The position numbers and the translations under genes are program-made. The notes under the pieces are model-generated. The model ran no database searches, was not told the origin of the DNA, and was given only the letters and a program-made list of their open reading frames with translations. Below, piece after piece: positions 8,131 to 22,180 of a stretch of DNA of 64,000 bases (position 1 is the first letter of the stretch; each line of letters starts with the position of its first letter). Source of the stretch: Parvibaculum sp040216885 (GTDB lineage: Bacteria > Pseudomonadota > Alphaproteobacteria > Parvibaculales > Parvibaculaceae); NCBI GenBank assembly GCA_040216885.1, contig JAVJOG010000017.1, positions 193,309 to 257,308 of the forward strand, in the 5' to 3' direction.

Positions 8131-9231
8131 ATGAGCAAGGACCGAGCCCCCAAGGGTCGCAGCAAGCGGCCGCAGGCGCGCCCCCGGGGCGAGGCCAAGC
8201 GCCGCGACGGGGCGACGCGCGCCGACCGGTCCGGCTTCCGGCCAAAGCCCAAGCATGCGCAAGCGGCGACCGACGTGGCGGTCGGGGCCCGTCCGCCACG
8301 CCAACGGCGTTCCGGCGCGCGGCCGGCCGAGACCGTGCCGCTGATCCTTCAGACCGAGGCCGACGCCGATTATGCGCTGCTCGACACCGGCGACGGGCTC
8401 AAGCTCGAACGGTACGGTCCGCTGACGCTGGTGCGGCCCGAGCAACAGGCGATCTGGGGCAAGGCGCTGCCGGAGGCGCAATGGGAGACGGCGGACGCGA
8501 TCTTCACCGGCGACACGGACGAGGAAGGCATGGGCCGCTGGCGCTTTGCGCGCGGCGATCGCGGCGAGACCTGGCCGATGGCCTTCGACGGCGTCGGCTA
8601 TCTCGGCCGTTTCACCTCGTTCCGTCATGTCGGCGTGTTCCCCGAACAGGCGGCGCACTGGCGCGCCATGCGCGGCGCGATCGAGGCGGCCGACCGGCCG
8701 CTGAAGGTGCTGAACCTGTTCGGCTATACCGGCGTCGCCTCGCTGGTCGCGGCGGCGGCGGGCGCCCATGTCACCCATGTCGATGCGTCCAGAAAGGCGA
8801 TCGGCTGGGCGCGCGAGAACCAGACCCATGCCGGCCTCGAAGACAGGCCGATCCGCTGGATCTGCGAGGACGCGATGAAGTTCGTTGCGCGCGAGGGCCG
8901 GCGCGGCAACGATTACGACATCATCCTCGCCGATCCGCCCGCCTACGGGCGCGGGCCGGCGGGCGAGGTCTGGCAGCTTTTCGAGCACCTGCCCGACCTG
9001 CTCGAGGGCTGCCGCGCGATCCTGTCGGACCGGCCGGTGATGATGGTGCTGACCGCCTATGCGATCCGCGCGTCGATGTTCGCCGTGCACGAGGCGATGA
9101 TGGAGGCGATGACGGGGTTCGGCACCGAAGGCCGGGTCGAATCGGGCGAACTGATCATCCGCGAACAGGCGGCCGGACGCGCGCTGTCGACCTCCATGTT
9201 CAGCCGCTGGACGCCGGAGCGCGCATCATGA
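8131..9231 (+). CDS. Class I SAM-dependent (rRNA) methyltransferase, RlmI/K-like
   Basis: A 366-residue methyltransferase of the COG1092 type. Residues 1-70 are a basic, disordered tail rich in Arg, Lys and Pro that may touch RNA. The catalytic core has motif I VLNLFGYTGVASL (193-205), an acidic VDAS after beta-2, and the DPPAYGRG catalytic loop (268-275). Target is likely rRNA by family, not proven. Its stop overlaps the next gene's ATG by 4 bases. Confidence 0.85.
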   Translation: MSKDRAPKGRSKRPQARPRGEAKRRDGATRADRSGFRPKPKHAQAATDVAVGARPPRQRRSGARPAETVPLILQTEADADYALLDTGDGLKLERYGPLTLVRPEQQAIWGKALPEAQWETADAIFTGDTDEEGMGRWRFARGDRGETWPMAFDGVGYLGRFTSFRHVGVFPEQAAHWRAMRGAIEAADRPLKVLNLFGYTGVASLVAAAAGAHVTHVDASRKAIGWARENQTHAGLEDRPIRWICEDAMKFVAREGRRGNDYDIILADPPAYGRGPAGEVWQLFEHLPDLLEGCRAILSDRPVMMVLTAYAIRASMFAVHEAMMEAMTGFGTEGRVESGELIIREQAAGRALSTSMFSRWTPERAS

Positions 9232-10079
9232 ACAGGCCCGCCGGCGCGCCGGGCCGCGTCAAGGAAATCTCGAGCGCCGCCAACCCGATCGTCAAGCAGA
9301 TCCGGCTGCTCGAAAAGAAGCGGCACCGCGAGGAGACGAACAGCTTCCTCGCCGAGGGCATGAAGCTGATCATCGATGCGATCGACAATGGTTGGCGATT
9401 GAAGACGCTGATCCATGCCGCCTCGGCCAGTGACAACGAGGCGGTGACGAAGCTTGCCGCACGTGCCGTCGCGCTCGGGGCGGACGTGATCATCGTTCCC
9501 GAACGCGTGCTCGGCCAGATCACCCGGCGCGACAATCCGCAGATGGTCGCCGGCGTCCTCGAACGGCGCTTCGCCGATCCGGCACGGATCGAGGCAGGAA
9601 ACGACGATGTCTGGATCGCGCTCGACCGGGTGCGCGACCCGGGCAATCTGGGCACGATCATCCGCACCGCCGATGCGGGCGGCGCCAGCGGCGTGATCCT
9701 GGTCGGCGAGACGACCGACCCGTTCGCCGCCGAGACGGTGCGCGCCACCATGGGTTCGATCTTCGCGGTGCCCTTGGCGCGCATGGACACGGACCGCTTC
9801 GCCGGTTTCGCCGGCCGGTGGTCCGGGCAGATCGTCGGCACGCGTCTGGAAGGGTCGGTCGACTTCCGCGTGCCGGACTATGCGCAAGGGCCGATCCTGC
9901 TCCTGATGGGCAACGAGCAGGCCGGCCTGCCCGGCGATCTCGCCGCGCTGTGCACGACGCTGGTGCGCATTCCGCAGGCAGGGCGCGCCGATTCGCTCAA
10001 TCTGGCCGTCGCCACAGCGCTGTGCCTTTACGAGGCGCGGCGGCACGCCTTTCCGATCGCAGACGGGGCCCGGTCATGA
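9228..10079 (+). CDS. TrmH/SpoU family RNA 2'-O-methyltransferase
   Basis: A 283-residue SPOUT enzyme. An N-terminal substrate-binding domain (FLAEGMKLI) is followed by the three SpoU motifs: LDRVRDPGNLGTIIRTADA, LLLMGNEQAGL, and RIPQAGRADSLNLAVATAL, which form the trefoil knot. It resembles RlmB/TsnR enzymes. It starts inside the stop of the preceding methyltransferase and its own stop overlaps lspA (ATGA both times), so three genes are translationally coupled. Confidence 0.9.
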   Translation: MNRPAGAPGRVKEISSAANPIVKQIRLLEKKRHREETNSFLAEGMKLIIDAIDNGWRLKTLIHAASASDNEAVTKLAARAVALGADVIIVPERVLGQITRRDNPQMVAGVLERRFADPARIEAGNDDVWIALDRVRDPGNLGTIIRTADAGGASGVILVGETTDPFAAETVRATMGSIFAVPLARMDTDRFAGFAGRWSGQIVGTRLEGSVDFRVPDYAQGPILLLMGNEQAGLPGDLAALCTTLVRIPQAGRADSLNLAVATALCLYEARRHAFPIADGARS

Positions 10080-10552
10080 AGCGTCTGTCGACCGCCATCG
10101 CCACGGTCGGCGCCATGGTCGCCATCGACCAGGCGATCAAGGTCGGCGTCGAGCAGGTGATGGACTATCAGGAGCGGATCGCGCTGCTGCCCTTCCTCGA
10201 CCTGTTCCTGACCTACAATCCGGGCATCGCCTTTTCGATGCTGTCGGGCCTTGGCGCCGGACCGCTGATCGCGATCAGCGTGGCGGTGTCGGCCTTCGTG
10301 ACCTGGCTGTGGGTTTCCAGCCCGGCCGAGCGGGTGATCGCCCATTTCGGCTTCGCGCTGATCATCGGCGGCGCGATCGGCAACCTGATCGACCGGGTGC
10401 TGTACGGCCATGTGATCGACTATTTCCTGTTCCACACGCCGGGCTGGTCGTTCGCCATCTTCAACCTGGCCGACGCGGCGATCACCGTCGGGGCCGGCCT
10501 CGTGATCGTCGACGAACTGCTGCAGTGGCGGTCGGGCCGGAAGGCCGATTGA
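10076..10552 (+). CDS. lspA: Lipoprotein signal peptidase LspA
   Basis: A 158-residue inner-membrane aspartyl protease (signal peptidase II) that cleaves prolipoproteins after diacylglyceryl transfer. Four hydrophobic helices are visible. Conserved boxes are NPGIAFS, GGAIGNLIDR, GHVIDYF and FNLADA; Asp115 and Asp133 are the catalytic pair. The ATG at 10076 overlaps the upstream stop. Confidence 0.96.
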   Translation: MKRLSTAIATVGAMVAIDQAIKVGVEQVMDYQERIALLPFLDLFLTYNPGIAFSMLSGLGAGPLIAISVAVSAFVTWLWVSSPAERVIAHFGFALIIGGAIGNLIDRVLYGHVIDYFLFHTPGWSFAIFNLADAAITVGAGLVIVDELLQWRSGRKAD

Positions 10553-10604
10553 CGCGGGCAGACGCGCGCTGCACCTTCGGGCAGGACCAATCGGGGAGAT
10601 GATG

Positions 10605-11600
10605 ATGGCGCAAACCTTCAAGGCGATCCTGGTCTCGCGCGACGACGACAAGAACCAGCATGTCGACATCGCCGAACTGACCGACGCCGAACTGATGGAG
10701 GGCGACGTCACCGTCGCCGTCGAGGCGACCACGGTCAACTACAAGGACGGCCTCGCCATCACAGGAAAGTCGCCCGTCGTCCGCCGCTGGCCGATGATCC
10801 CCGGCATCGATTTCGCCGGCACGGTCGCCGCCTCCGAACATCCGGACTGGAAGGAGGGCGACAAGGTCATCCTCAACGGCTGGGGCGTCGGCGAGACCCA
10901 TTACGGCGCCTATGCGGGCCGGGCCCGCGTCAAGGGCGACTGGCTGATCGCGCTGCCGGAAGCGCTGACCCCGCAGCAGGCGATGGCGATCGGCACGGCC
11001 GGCTATACCGCGATGCTGTCGGTGCTGGCGCTCGAACGGGCCGGCATCACGCCGGAGCGCGGCCCGGCGATCGTCACCGGCGCCAATGGCGGTGTCGGCA
11101 CGGTCGCCATCTCGGTCCTGTCCAAGCTCGGCTACCAGGTCATCGCATCGACCGGCCGGACCAGCGAAAGCGCATTCCTGACCTCGCTCGGCGCATCGGA
11201 GATCATCGACCGGGCCGAACTGTCCGAGCCCGGACGTCCGCTCGGCAAGGAGCGCTGGGCGTCCGGCGTCGATTCGGTCGGTTCGGTGACGCTTGCCAAC
11301 GTGCTGGCGCAGACGATGCAGGGCGGCGCGATCGCCGCGTGCGGGCTCGCCCAGGGCATGGACCTTCCGACGACCGTCGCGCCGTTCATCCTGCGTGGGG
11401 TGTCGCTGCTTGGCATCGATTCGGTGATGGCGCCGAAGGCGCTGCGCGAACGGGCCTGGGCGCGGCTCGTCGAGGATCTCGACATGGACAAGCTGGAAGC
11501 CCTGTCGCGGACGATCGGCTTTGACGAGATCATCGACACCGCGCACGCCATTCTGGAGGGCAAGGTTCGCGGCCGCGTGGTGGTCGACATGGCGGGCTGA
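10605..11600 (+). CDS. acuI: MDR-family NADPH oxidoreductase (AcuI/YhdH, acryloyl-CoA reductase type)
   Basis: A 331-residue zinc-independent medium-chain reductase. The groups TTVNYKDGLAITGKSPV and PGIDFAGTV are typical of YhdH/AcuI, which reduces acryloyl-CoA to propionyl-CoA. The nucleotide fold is VTGANGGVGTVAISVL. Three consecutive ATGs occur at 10599, 10602 and 10605; the GGGGAG at 10593-10598 is correctly spaced only for the third, which was chosen. Biochemical role is inferred from family. Confidence 0.82.
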   Translation: MAQTFKAILVSRDDDKNQHVDIAELTDAELMEGDVTVAVEATTVNYKDGLAITGKSPVVRRWPMIPGIDFAGTVAASEHPDWKEGDKVILNGWGVGETHYGAYAGRARVKGDWLIALPEALTPQQAMAIGTAGYTAMLSVLALERAGITPERGPAIVTGANGGVGTVAISVLSKLGYQVIASTGRTSESAFLTSLGASEIIDRAELSEPGRPLGKERWASGVDSVGSVTLANVLAQTMQGGAIAACGLAQGMDLPTTVAPFILRGVSLLGIDSVMAPKALRERAWARLVEDLDMDKLEALSRTIGFDEIIDTAHAILEGKVRGRVVVDMAG

Positions 11601-11722
11601 GGGTCGCCTCGCCGGCGATCGTCCCCTCGGCGCAAATCGCAGCTTCCATCGCAACGGCTTGATAACCATGGCCGCGTACCCTCCGGCGGACGGAAGGTTC
11701 CGTTCGGCGGAAGGCACGCGAC

Positions 11723-13279
<1,557 letters not shown>

Positions 13280-14221
13280 GGCAACCGGCCGCCTCGCGCC
13301 GCCCCGCGATCCGTGTCATACATCCGTCATCGCGCGGTCATATCCGCGTCCGGATCACGCAATCGGGCATGTGCGATGGGCATCACCGAGCTTGCCGATA
13401 ATCGTCCGCTGCAAAGGCAGACACCGACACCGGTCGGCATTCTGGGCGAAATCGGGCCCCTTAAAGCCCGTCTGGCCGTCGGCGAGAGGGAAATCCGCGC
13501 GGCGCAGCGTCTGCGCTACCGCATCTTCACCGAGGAGTTCGGCGCCCGAATCGGTGCATCCGAGGTCGACGAGGATGCCCACGACGAGATCTGCGATCAT
13601 CTGATCGTGCTGGACTCGCGCATCGCCGGCGCCGACGCCGACCGGATCGTCGGCACCTATCGGCTGCTGCCGCAACACCGGCTGGGCGCCGGAGACCGCT
13701 TCTACTCGGACGCGACCTACGAGATCGGCCCGCTGGTTGCGCGCCATCCGGGCCGGCACCTGCTCGAACTCGGCCGGTCCTGCGTGCTGCCGGACTACCG
13801 GTCCAAGCGCACGATCGAGCTTCTGTGGCAGGGCATCTGGTCCTATTGCCGGCAGACCGGCATCGACGTGATGTTCGGCTGCGCCTCGTTCGCCGGTGCG
13901 GCGCCGCAGGATCACGCCATGGCGCTCGCCTTCCTGCATCACCACGCGCGCGCCGAGGGCGTCTGGGCCGTTTCGGCGCGCGGTGGCGCGCGGGTCGACA
14001 TGAACATGATGCCGGCCGAGGCGATCGACCTGAAGGCTGCGATGGCCGCCCTGCCGCCGCTCATCAAGGGCTATCTGCGGCTTGGCGCCCGGTTCGGCGA
14101 CGGCGCGGTGATCGACCAGGAGTTCGGTTCGATCGATGTGCTGGTGGTGCTGCCCGTCGAGCAGATCAGCCCGCGCTACCTGACCTATTACGGGGTCGAC
14201 GCGGACCGGTTCGCGGCGCGT

Positions 14222-16519
<2,298 letters not shown>

Positions 16520-16634
16520 GGGACGGTTCCTGGCGAATGGCGCGGCTTGTTTGGGAAAAGACTGTGTAGTCCCTGTCGCGCCGGCCTGCAAACACGCATA
16601 AACTGGCTGGCGCGAGGGCGCACGACGGAGCGGT

Positions 16635-19370
16635 ATGGAACGCGCGAGCGAACATCGGGGCATGGCGGAAGAGGGCGAAGACCGGTCGGCGGCACCGGCC
16701 GGCGGCGCGGTCACGCCGATGATGGCCCAGTACATGGAGATCAAGGCGCTCAATGCGGGGTATCTCTTGTTCTACCGCATGGGTGACTTTTACGAATTGT
16801 TCTTCGAGGACGCCGAGATCGCCGCCCGCGCGCTCGGCATCACGCTGACCAAACGCGGCCAGCATCAGGGCAAGGACATCCCGATGTGCGGCGTGCCGGT
16901 CCACGCCGCCGACGACTATCTGCAGAAGCTGATCGGGCTCGGCCACAGGGTCGCCGTGTGTGAACAACTCGAAGACCCCGCCGAAGCGAAGAAGCGCGGC
17001 TCGAAATCGGTCGTCCGGCGCGACGTCACAAGGCTCGTGACGCCGGCGACGATCACCGAGGACAAGCTGCTCGAACCGGGCGAGAACGCCTATCTTCTTG
17101 CGCTGGCGCGGATCCGCGCCTCGGGGCAGATGGCCTATGCCTTCATCGACATCTCGACCGGCGAGTTTAGGCTCGGCGAGACCGCGCCCGAAAGGCTGCT
17201 GCCGGACCTGACGCGAATCGGCCCGCGCGAGATCGTCGTCCCCGAACCGCTGTTCCACGATCCCGAGTTCCGGCCGGTGTTCGACATGTTCGGCCGCGCC
17301 GTCAGCCCGCATCCGGCGGCGATCTTCGACAGCGCCACCGCGCCCGACCGGCTGGCGCGCTATTTCGGCGTGTCGACGCTCGACGGGTTCGGCGACTTCT
17401 CGCGCGCCGAACTGGCGGCCGCCGCCGGCGCGCTCGCCTATGTCGAGAAGACGCAGGTGTCCGAGCGGCCCGCCCTGCAGCGCCCGCAGCGCGAATCCTC
17501 GGCCCGGACCCTGTTCATCGATCCGGCGACGCGCGCCAATCTCGAACTCGAACGCACGCTGTCGGGCCAGCGCGACGGCAGTCTCCTCAAGGCGATCGAC
17601 CGCACCGTCACCGGGCCGGGCGCGCGGCTGCTGGCGGGGCGCCTGCGGGCGCCACTGACCGATCCGCAGGCGATCGGCGAGCGGCTGGATTCGGTCGCCA
17701 CCTTCGTCGCCGACGATCTTCTGGGCGAAGGGCTGCGCGCGCAGCTCAAGGCGCTGCCGGACATGGCGCGCGCCCTGTCGCGCCTCTCGCTGAACCGGGG
17801 CGGCCCGCGCGATCTCCTGGCGCTGCGCGAGGGGCTGGCGGTCGCCGGCGACGTGCACCAGTTGCTCAAGTCAGCCCATCTGCCCGCCGAACTTGCCGCG
17901 GCTAGAACGGCGCTCGCCGACGCGCCCGCCGATGTGAGCGACGCGCTCGACGCGGCGCTTTCGGGCGAAGTGCCGCTGATGGCGCGCGACGGCGGTTTCG
18001 TGCGCGCCGGCCATCACGACGAACTCGACCAGATGCGGCGGCTGCGCGATGAATCGCGCCGCGTCATCGCCTCGCTGCAGGCCGACTATGCCGCCCAGAC
18101 CGGCGTCAGGTCGCTGAAGATCAAGCACAACAACGTGCTGGGCTATTTCATCGAGGTGACCGCCGGCAATGCCGACGCGCTGACCGGCACGGACGAGGCC
18201 AGGGGCCGCTTCATCCACCGGCAGACGCTGGCGAGCGCGATGCGCTTTACGACCACCGATCTGGCTGATCTCGAAAGCCGGATCGCCAACGCCGCCGGGC
18301 GGGCGCTCGAGATCGAGCTTGCCGTGTTCGAGCAGTTGCGGGCGCTCGCCGTCGCCCATGCCGACCCGATCCGCGAGGCCGCCCACGCGCTCGCGGTGCT
18401 CGACGTCTCGGCCGCGCTCGCCGATCTCGCCACATCGCAGGGCTATTGCCGGCCGCTGGTCGACGACAGCCGGACGTTCCGCATCGTCGCCGGACGGCAC
18501 CCGGTGGTCGAACAGGCGCTCCGGCGCCAGGCCGCCGATCCGTTCGTCGCCAATGATTGCGACCTGTCACCGGCCGACGGGGCGGACCATGGCGCGCTGT
18601 GGCTGCTGACCGGGCCGAACATGGGCGGCAAGTCGACCTTCCTGCGCCAGAACGCGGTGATCGCCATCCTTGCGCAGACCGGCTCGTTCGTGCCGGCCGG
18701 CCAGGCCCATATCGGCGTCGTCGACCGGCTATTCAGCCGCGTCGGCGCCTCGGACGATCTGGCGCGCGGCCGGTCGACCTTCATGGTCGAGATGGTCGAG
18801 ACCGCCGCGATCCTCAACCAGGCCGGCGAGAACGCGCTGGTGATCCTGGACGAGATCGGACGCGGCACGGCCACCTTCGACGGGCTGTCGATCGCCTGGG
18901 CGACGATCGAATATCTGCATGCGCACAATCGCTGCCGGACGCTGTTCGCCACCCATTTCCACGAGCTGACCGCGCTGCACGAAAAGCTCGACCGGCTCGC
19001 CAACGTCACCATGCGCGTCAAGGAATGGCAGGGCGACGTGGTCTTCCTGCACGAGGTCGGCCATGGCGCGGCCGACCGGTCCTATGGCGTGCAGGTGGCG
19101 CGGCTCGCCGGCCTGCCCGAGGCGGTGGTCGAGCGCGCCCGCGCGGTGCTCGACCAGCTCGAGGCGCAAAACCGCGACAAGGGCACGGCCTCGCTGATCG
19201 ACGACCTGCCGCTGTTTTCGGCCGCCCCGCCGCAAAAGAAGACCGTGCCAAAGTCCGCGCAATCGGCTATCGAAGCGGCACTTGCGGACCTTTCGCCCGA
19301 CGAGATGACGCCGCGCGCCGCGCTGGAGGCGCTCTACGCCCTCAAGGCGCTGGCGTCGAAGAAGGACTGA
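16635..19370 (+). CDS. mutS: DNA mismatch repair protein MutS
   Basis: A 911-residue mismatch sensor. The mismatch-binding domain has the GDFYELF motif that inserts Phe at the lesion. Connector, core and clamp domains follow; then the ABC ATPase with Walker A GPNMGGKST at about 659-667, the EIGRGTATFDG Walker B, and the THFHELT switch. GGAG lies at a good distance before ATG 16635. It is divergent from maeB and followed by glnD after two bases, as in Rhizobium. Confidence 0.97.
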   Translation: MERASEHRGMAEEGEDRSAAPAGGAVTPMMAQYMEIKALNAGYLLFYRMGDFYELFFEDAEIAARALGITLTKRGQHQGKDIPMCGVPVHAADDYLQKLIGLGHRVAVCEQLEDPAEAKKRGSKSVVRRDVTRLVTPATITEDKLLEPGENAYLLALARIRASGQMAYAFIDISTGEFRLGETAPERLLPDLTRIGPREIVVPEPLFHDPEFRPVFDMFGRAVSPHPAAIFDSATAPDRLARYFGVSTLDGFGDFSRAELAAAAGALAYVEKTQVSERPALQRPQRESSARTLFIDPATRANLELERTLSGQRDGSLLKAIDRTVTGPGARLLAGRLRAPLTDPQAIGERLDSVATFVADDLLGEGLRAQLKALPDMARALSRLSLNRGGPRDLLALREGLAVAGDVHQLLKSAHLPAELAAARTALADAPADVSDALDAALSGEVPLMARDGGFVRAGHHDELDQMRRLRDESRRVIASLQADYAAQTGVRSLKIKHNNVLGYFIEVTAGNADALTGTDEARGRFIHRQTLASAMRFTTTDLADLESRIANAAGRALEIELAVFEQLRALAVAHADPIREAAHALAVLDVSAALADLATSQGYCRPLVDDSRTFRIVAGRHPVVEQALRRQAADPFVANDCDLSPADGADHGALWLLTGPNMGGKSTFLRQNAVIAILAQTGSFVPAGQAHIGVVDRLFSRVGASDDLARGRSTFMVEMVETAAILNQAGENALVILDEIGRGTATFDGLSIAWATIEYLHAHNRCRTLFATHFHELTALHEKLDRLANVTMRVKEWQGDVVFLHEVGHGAADRSYGVQVARLAGLPEAVVERARAVLDQLEAQNRDKGTASLIDDLPLFSAAPPQKKTVPKSAQSAIEAALADLSPDEMTPRAALEALYALKALASKKD

Positions 19371-19372
19371 TC

Positions 19373-22177
19373 TTGGACAAGCCCGTCGCCGACCCCCGAG
19401 CGCTGCCCGACGCCGAGACGATCACGGCGGCGCTGGCGGCGATCGCCGAACAGGCCGGCGGCGACGGCGGCGCTTCCGATGTCCGGGCCAAGGTGCTCGC
19501 CCATCTGAAGGCCGTGCTCAGGACCGGGCGGGCAGAAGCCGAGCGCCAGCTCTTCGCCGACGGCAAGGGCCATGGCTGCGCCCGCCGCCTTTCCGACCTT
19601 CAGGACGCGATCATCGGCGCGATCTACGATTTCGCGCTGGTCCATGTGTTCCAAGTGGCCAACCTTTCGCAGGGCGAGCGCATCGCGCTGGCCGCCGTCG
19701 GCGGCTACGGCCGCGGCACGCTGGCGCCGGGTTCGGACATCGATCTTCTGTTCGTGCTGCCCTACAAGCAGACCCCGCTCGGTGAACAGCTCGCCGAATA
19801 CATGCTCTACATGCTGTGGGACATGGGGCTGAAGGTAGGCCACGCCACCCGCAACATCGACGACTGCGTCCGCCTGTCGAAGTCCGACATCACCATCGCG
19901 ACGACCATCCTCGAAGCGCGCTTCCTGACCGGCAACAAGGCGCTGTTCGACGAACTGATGGAGCGCTACGACACCGATGTCGTCTCGCGCACCGCCAGCC
20001 AGTTCATCCAGGCCAAGCTGGCCGAGCGGGACGCCCGCCACAAGCGCATGGGCGAGGCGCGGTTCGTGGTCGAGCCGAACGTCAAAGACGGCAAGGGCGG
20101 CCTGAGAGACCTGCACACGCTGTTCTGGATCGCCAAATATGTCTACCGCGTGCGGCGGCGGGCCGAACTGGTCAAGCTGGGCGTGTTCACCCGGCGCGAC
20201 TACAACCTGTTCGTCAAGTGCGAGGACTTCCTCTGGGCGGTGCGCTGCCACCTGCACTTTCTGACCGGCAAGGCCGAGGAACGACTGTCGTTCGACCTGC
20301 AGCGGGAACTCGCCGACCGTCTCGGCTACCAGTCCCATCCGGGGCTCGAGGACGTCGAGCGCTTCATGAAGCACTATTTCCTGATCGCCAAGGATGTGGG
20401 CGATCTGACGCGCATCTTCTGCGCCGCGCTCGAAGAGCAGGAGATCAAGAACGCCCCGGTGCTGTCCGGGCTGATCCAGGCGCTGCCGTTCGCGCGCCGG
20501 TCGACGACGATCCGCGGCATCAAGGATTTCGTCATCGACCGCCAGCGCATCAACGTCGCCGACGACGAGGTGTTCGCGCGCGATCCGGTGAACCTGATCC
20601 GCATGTTCTATCTCGCCGACCGCTACGGGCTCGAATACCATCCCGAGGCGCTCAAGCTGGTGCGGCGGTCGCTCAAGCTGATCGACAAGACGCTGCGCAC
20701 CGACGTGAACGCCAATGCGCTGTTCGTGCGCATCCTGACCTCGCGCAACGATCCCGAACTGAACCTGCGGCGCATGAACGAGGCCGGCGTGCTCGGCCGC
20801 TTCGTGCCCGACTTCGGCCGCATCGTCGCAATGATGCAGTTCAACATGTATCACCACTACACCGTCGACGAGCACCTGATCCGCACCATCGGCGTCCTGG
20901 CGGACATCGAAAAGGGCAATCTGGCCGAGGATCATCCGCTCGCCGCCGAACTGATGCCCGGGCTCACCGACGACCGTGCGATCCTCTATGTGGCGCTGTT
21001 CCTGCACGACATCGCCAAGGGGCGGCCAGAGGACCATTCGGTCGCCGGCGCCGATGTGGCGCGCAAGCTGTGCCCGCGGCTTGGCTTTTCGCTCGAGGAC
21101 ACGGCGACGATCGCCTGGCTGATCGAGGATCATCTGCTGATGAGCATGACCGCGCAGGGGCGCGACCTGTCCGATCGCAAGACGATCGAGGACTTCGTCG
21201 CCCGCGTGCAGACCGTCAAGCGGCTCAAGCTGCTGCTGGTGCTGACCGTGTGCGACATAAGGGGTGTGGGACCGGGCGTCTGGAACGGCTGGAAGGGCCA
21301 GCTTCTGCGCACGCTCTATGCCGAAGCGGAACTGGCGCTGACCGGCGGGTTCTCGGAAACCAGCCGCAAGAGCCGCGCCGAAAGCCGGCGCGCGGCGCTC
21401 TCGGAGCGGCTGGCCGATTGGCCGGAGGCCGAGCGCGCGGCGATCCTGGGGCTTCACTACGACAACTACCTTCTGACCACCGATCTGGAGGATCAGGTTC
21501 GGCACGCCGAGTTCATCCGCCGGTCCGACGCCGAGGTGCGGCCGCTCGCCAGCGCCGTGCGCACCGACGCGTTCCAGGCGATGACCGAGATCACCATCCT
21601 GGCGCAGGACCATCCGCGCCTTCTGTCGGTGATCGCGGCCGCCTGTTCGAGCGCTGGCGCCTCGATCGACGGCGCCCACATCTTCACGACGACCGACGGC
21701 CGGGCCCTCGACGTCATCCAGATCGAGCGGGAGTTCGAGGCGGACGAGGACGAATTGCGCCGCGCCCGGCGGATCGGCCGGCTGATCGAGGACGTGCTGC
21801 GCGGCAAGGTGAGCCTGCCCGCCGTGCAGGCGACCAAGAAGCGCGCCCGCGCGCTGAGCGCCTTTCACGTCGAACCTGCGGTCAAGATCAACAACACGCT
21901 GTCGAACCGGTTCACCGTGATCGAGGTGGAGGGGCTCGACCGGCCGGCGCTGCTGTCGCGGCTGACCGGTGCGATCTCCGACCTCAAGCTCGACATTCGC
22001 TCGGCCCACATCACCACGTTCGGCGAGAAGGTGATCGACAGCTTCTACGTCACCGCCCTGATCGGCCAGAAGATCGAGGACGCAAGCCGGCAGGGACGCA
22101 TCCGCAAGGCGCTGATGGCCGTGCTCCGGCAGGACGACGCCGACAAGCCCAAGCGGGCAGCGGCGGCGGCCGATTAA
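19373..22177 (+). CDS. glnD: Bifunctional uridylyltransferase / uridylyl-removing enzyme GlnD
   Basis: A 934-residue nitrogen sensor that uridylylates and deuridylylates PII proteins according to glutamine. The nucleotidyltransferase motif GSDIDLLF is near 120, the HD phosphohydrolase pair (LHDIAKG) is near 544, and two C-terminal ACT domains (about 740 and 855 onward) bind glutamine. No ATG fits; a TTG at 19373 is preceded by GAAGGA at the right spacing and gives the expected length, so a TTG start is proposed. Confidence 0.92.
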   Translation: MDKPVADPRALPDAETITAALAAIAEQAGGDGGASDVRAKVLAHLKAVLRTGRAEAERQLFADGKGHGCARRLSDLQDAIIGAIYDFALVHVFQVANLSQGERIALAAVGGYGRGTLAPGSDIDLLFVLPYKQTPLGEQLAEYMLYMLWDMGLKVGHATRNIDDCVRLSKSDITIATTILEARFLTGNKALFDELMERYDTDVVSRTASQFIQAKLAERDARHKRMGEARFVVEPNVKDGKGGLRDLHTLFWIAKYVYRVRRRAELVKLGVFTRRDYNLFVKCEDFLWAVRCHLHFLTGKAEERLSFDLQRELADRLGYQSHPGLEDVERFMKHYFLIAKDVGDLTRIFCAALEEQEIKNAPVLSGLIQALPFARRSTTIRGIKDFVIDRQRINVADDEVFARDPVNLIRMFYLADRYGLEYHPEALKLVRRSLKLIDKTLRTDVNANALFVRILTSRNDPELNLRRMNEAGVLGRFVPDFGRIVAMMQFNMYHHYTVDEHLIRTIGVLADIEKGNLAEDHPLAAELMPGLTDDRAILYVALFLHDIAKGRPEDHSVAGADVARKLCPRLGFSLEDTATIAWLIEDHLLMSMTAQGRDLSDRKTIEDFVARVQTVKRLKLLLVLTVCDIRGVGPGVWNGWKGQLLRTLYAEAELALTGGFSETSRKSRAESRRAALSERLADWPEAERAAILGLHYDNYLLTTDLEDQVRHAEFIRRSDAEVRPLASAVRTDAFQAMTEITILAQDHPRLLSVIAAACSSAGASIDGAHIFTTTDGRALDVIQIEREFEADEDELRRARRIGRLIEDVLRGKVSLPAVQATKKRARALSAFHVEPAVKINNTLSNRFTVIEVEGLDRPALLSRLTGAISDLKLDIRSAHITTFGEKVIDSFYVTALIGQKIEDASRQGRIRKALMAVLRQDDADKPKRAAAAAD

Positions 22178-22180
22178 ACC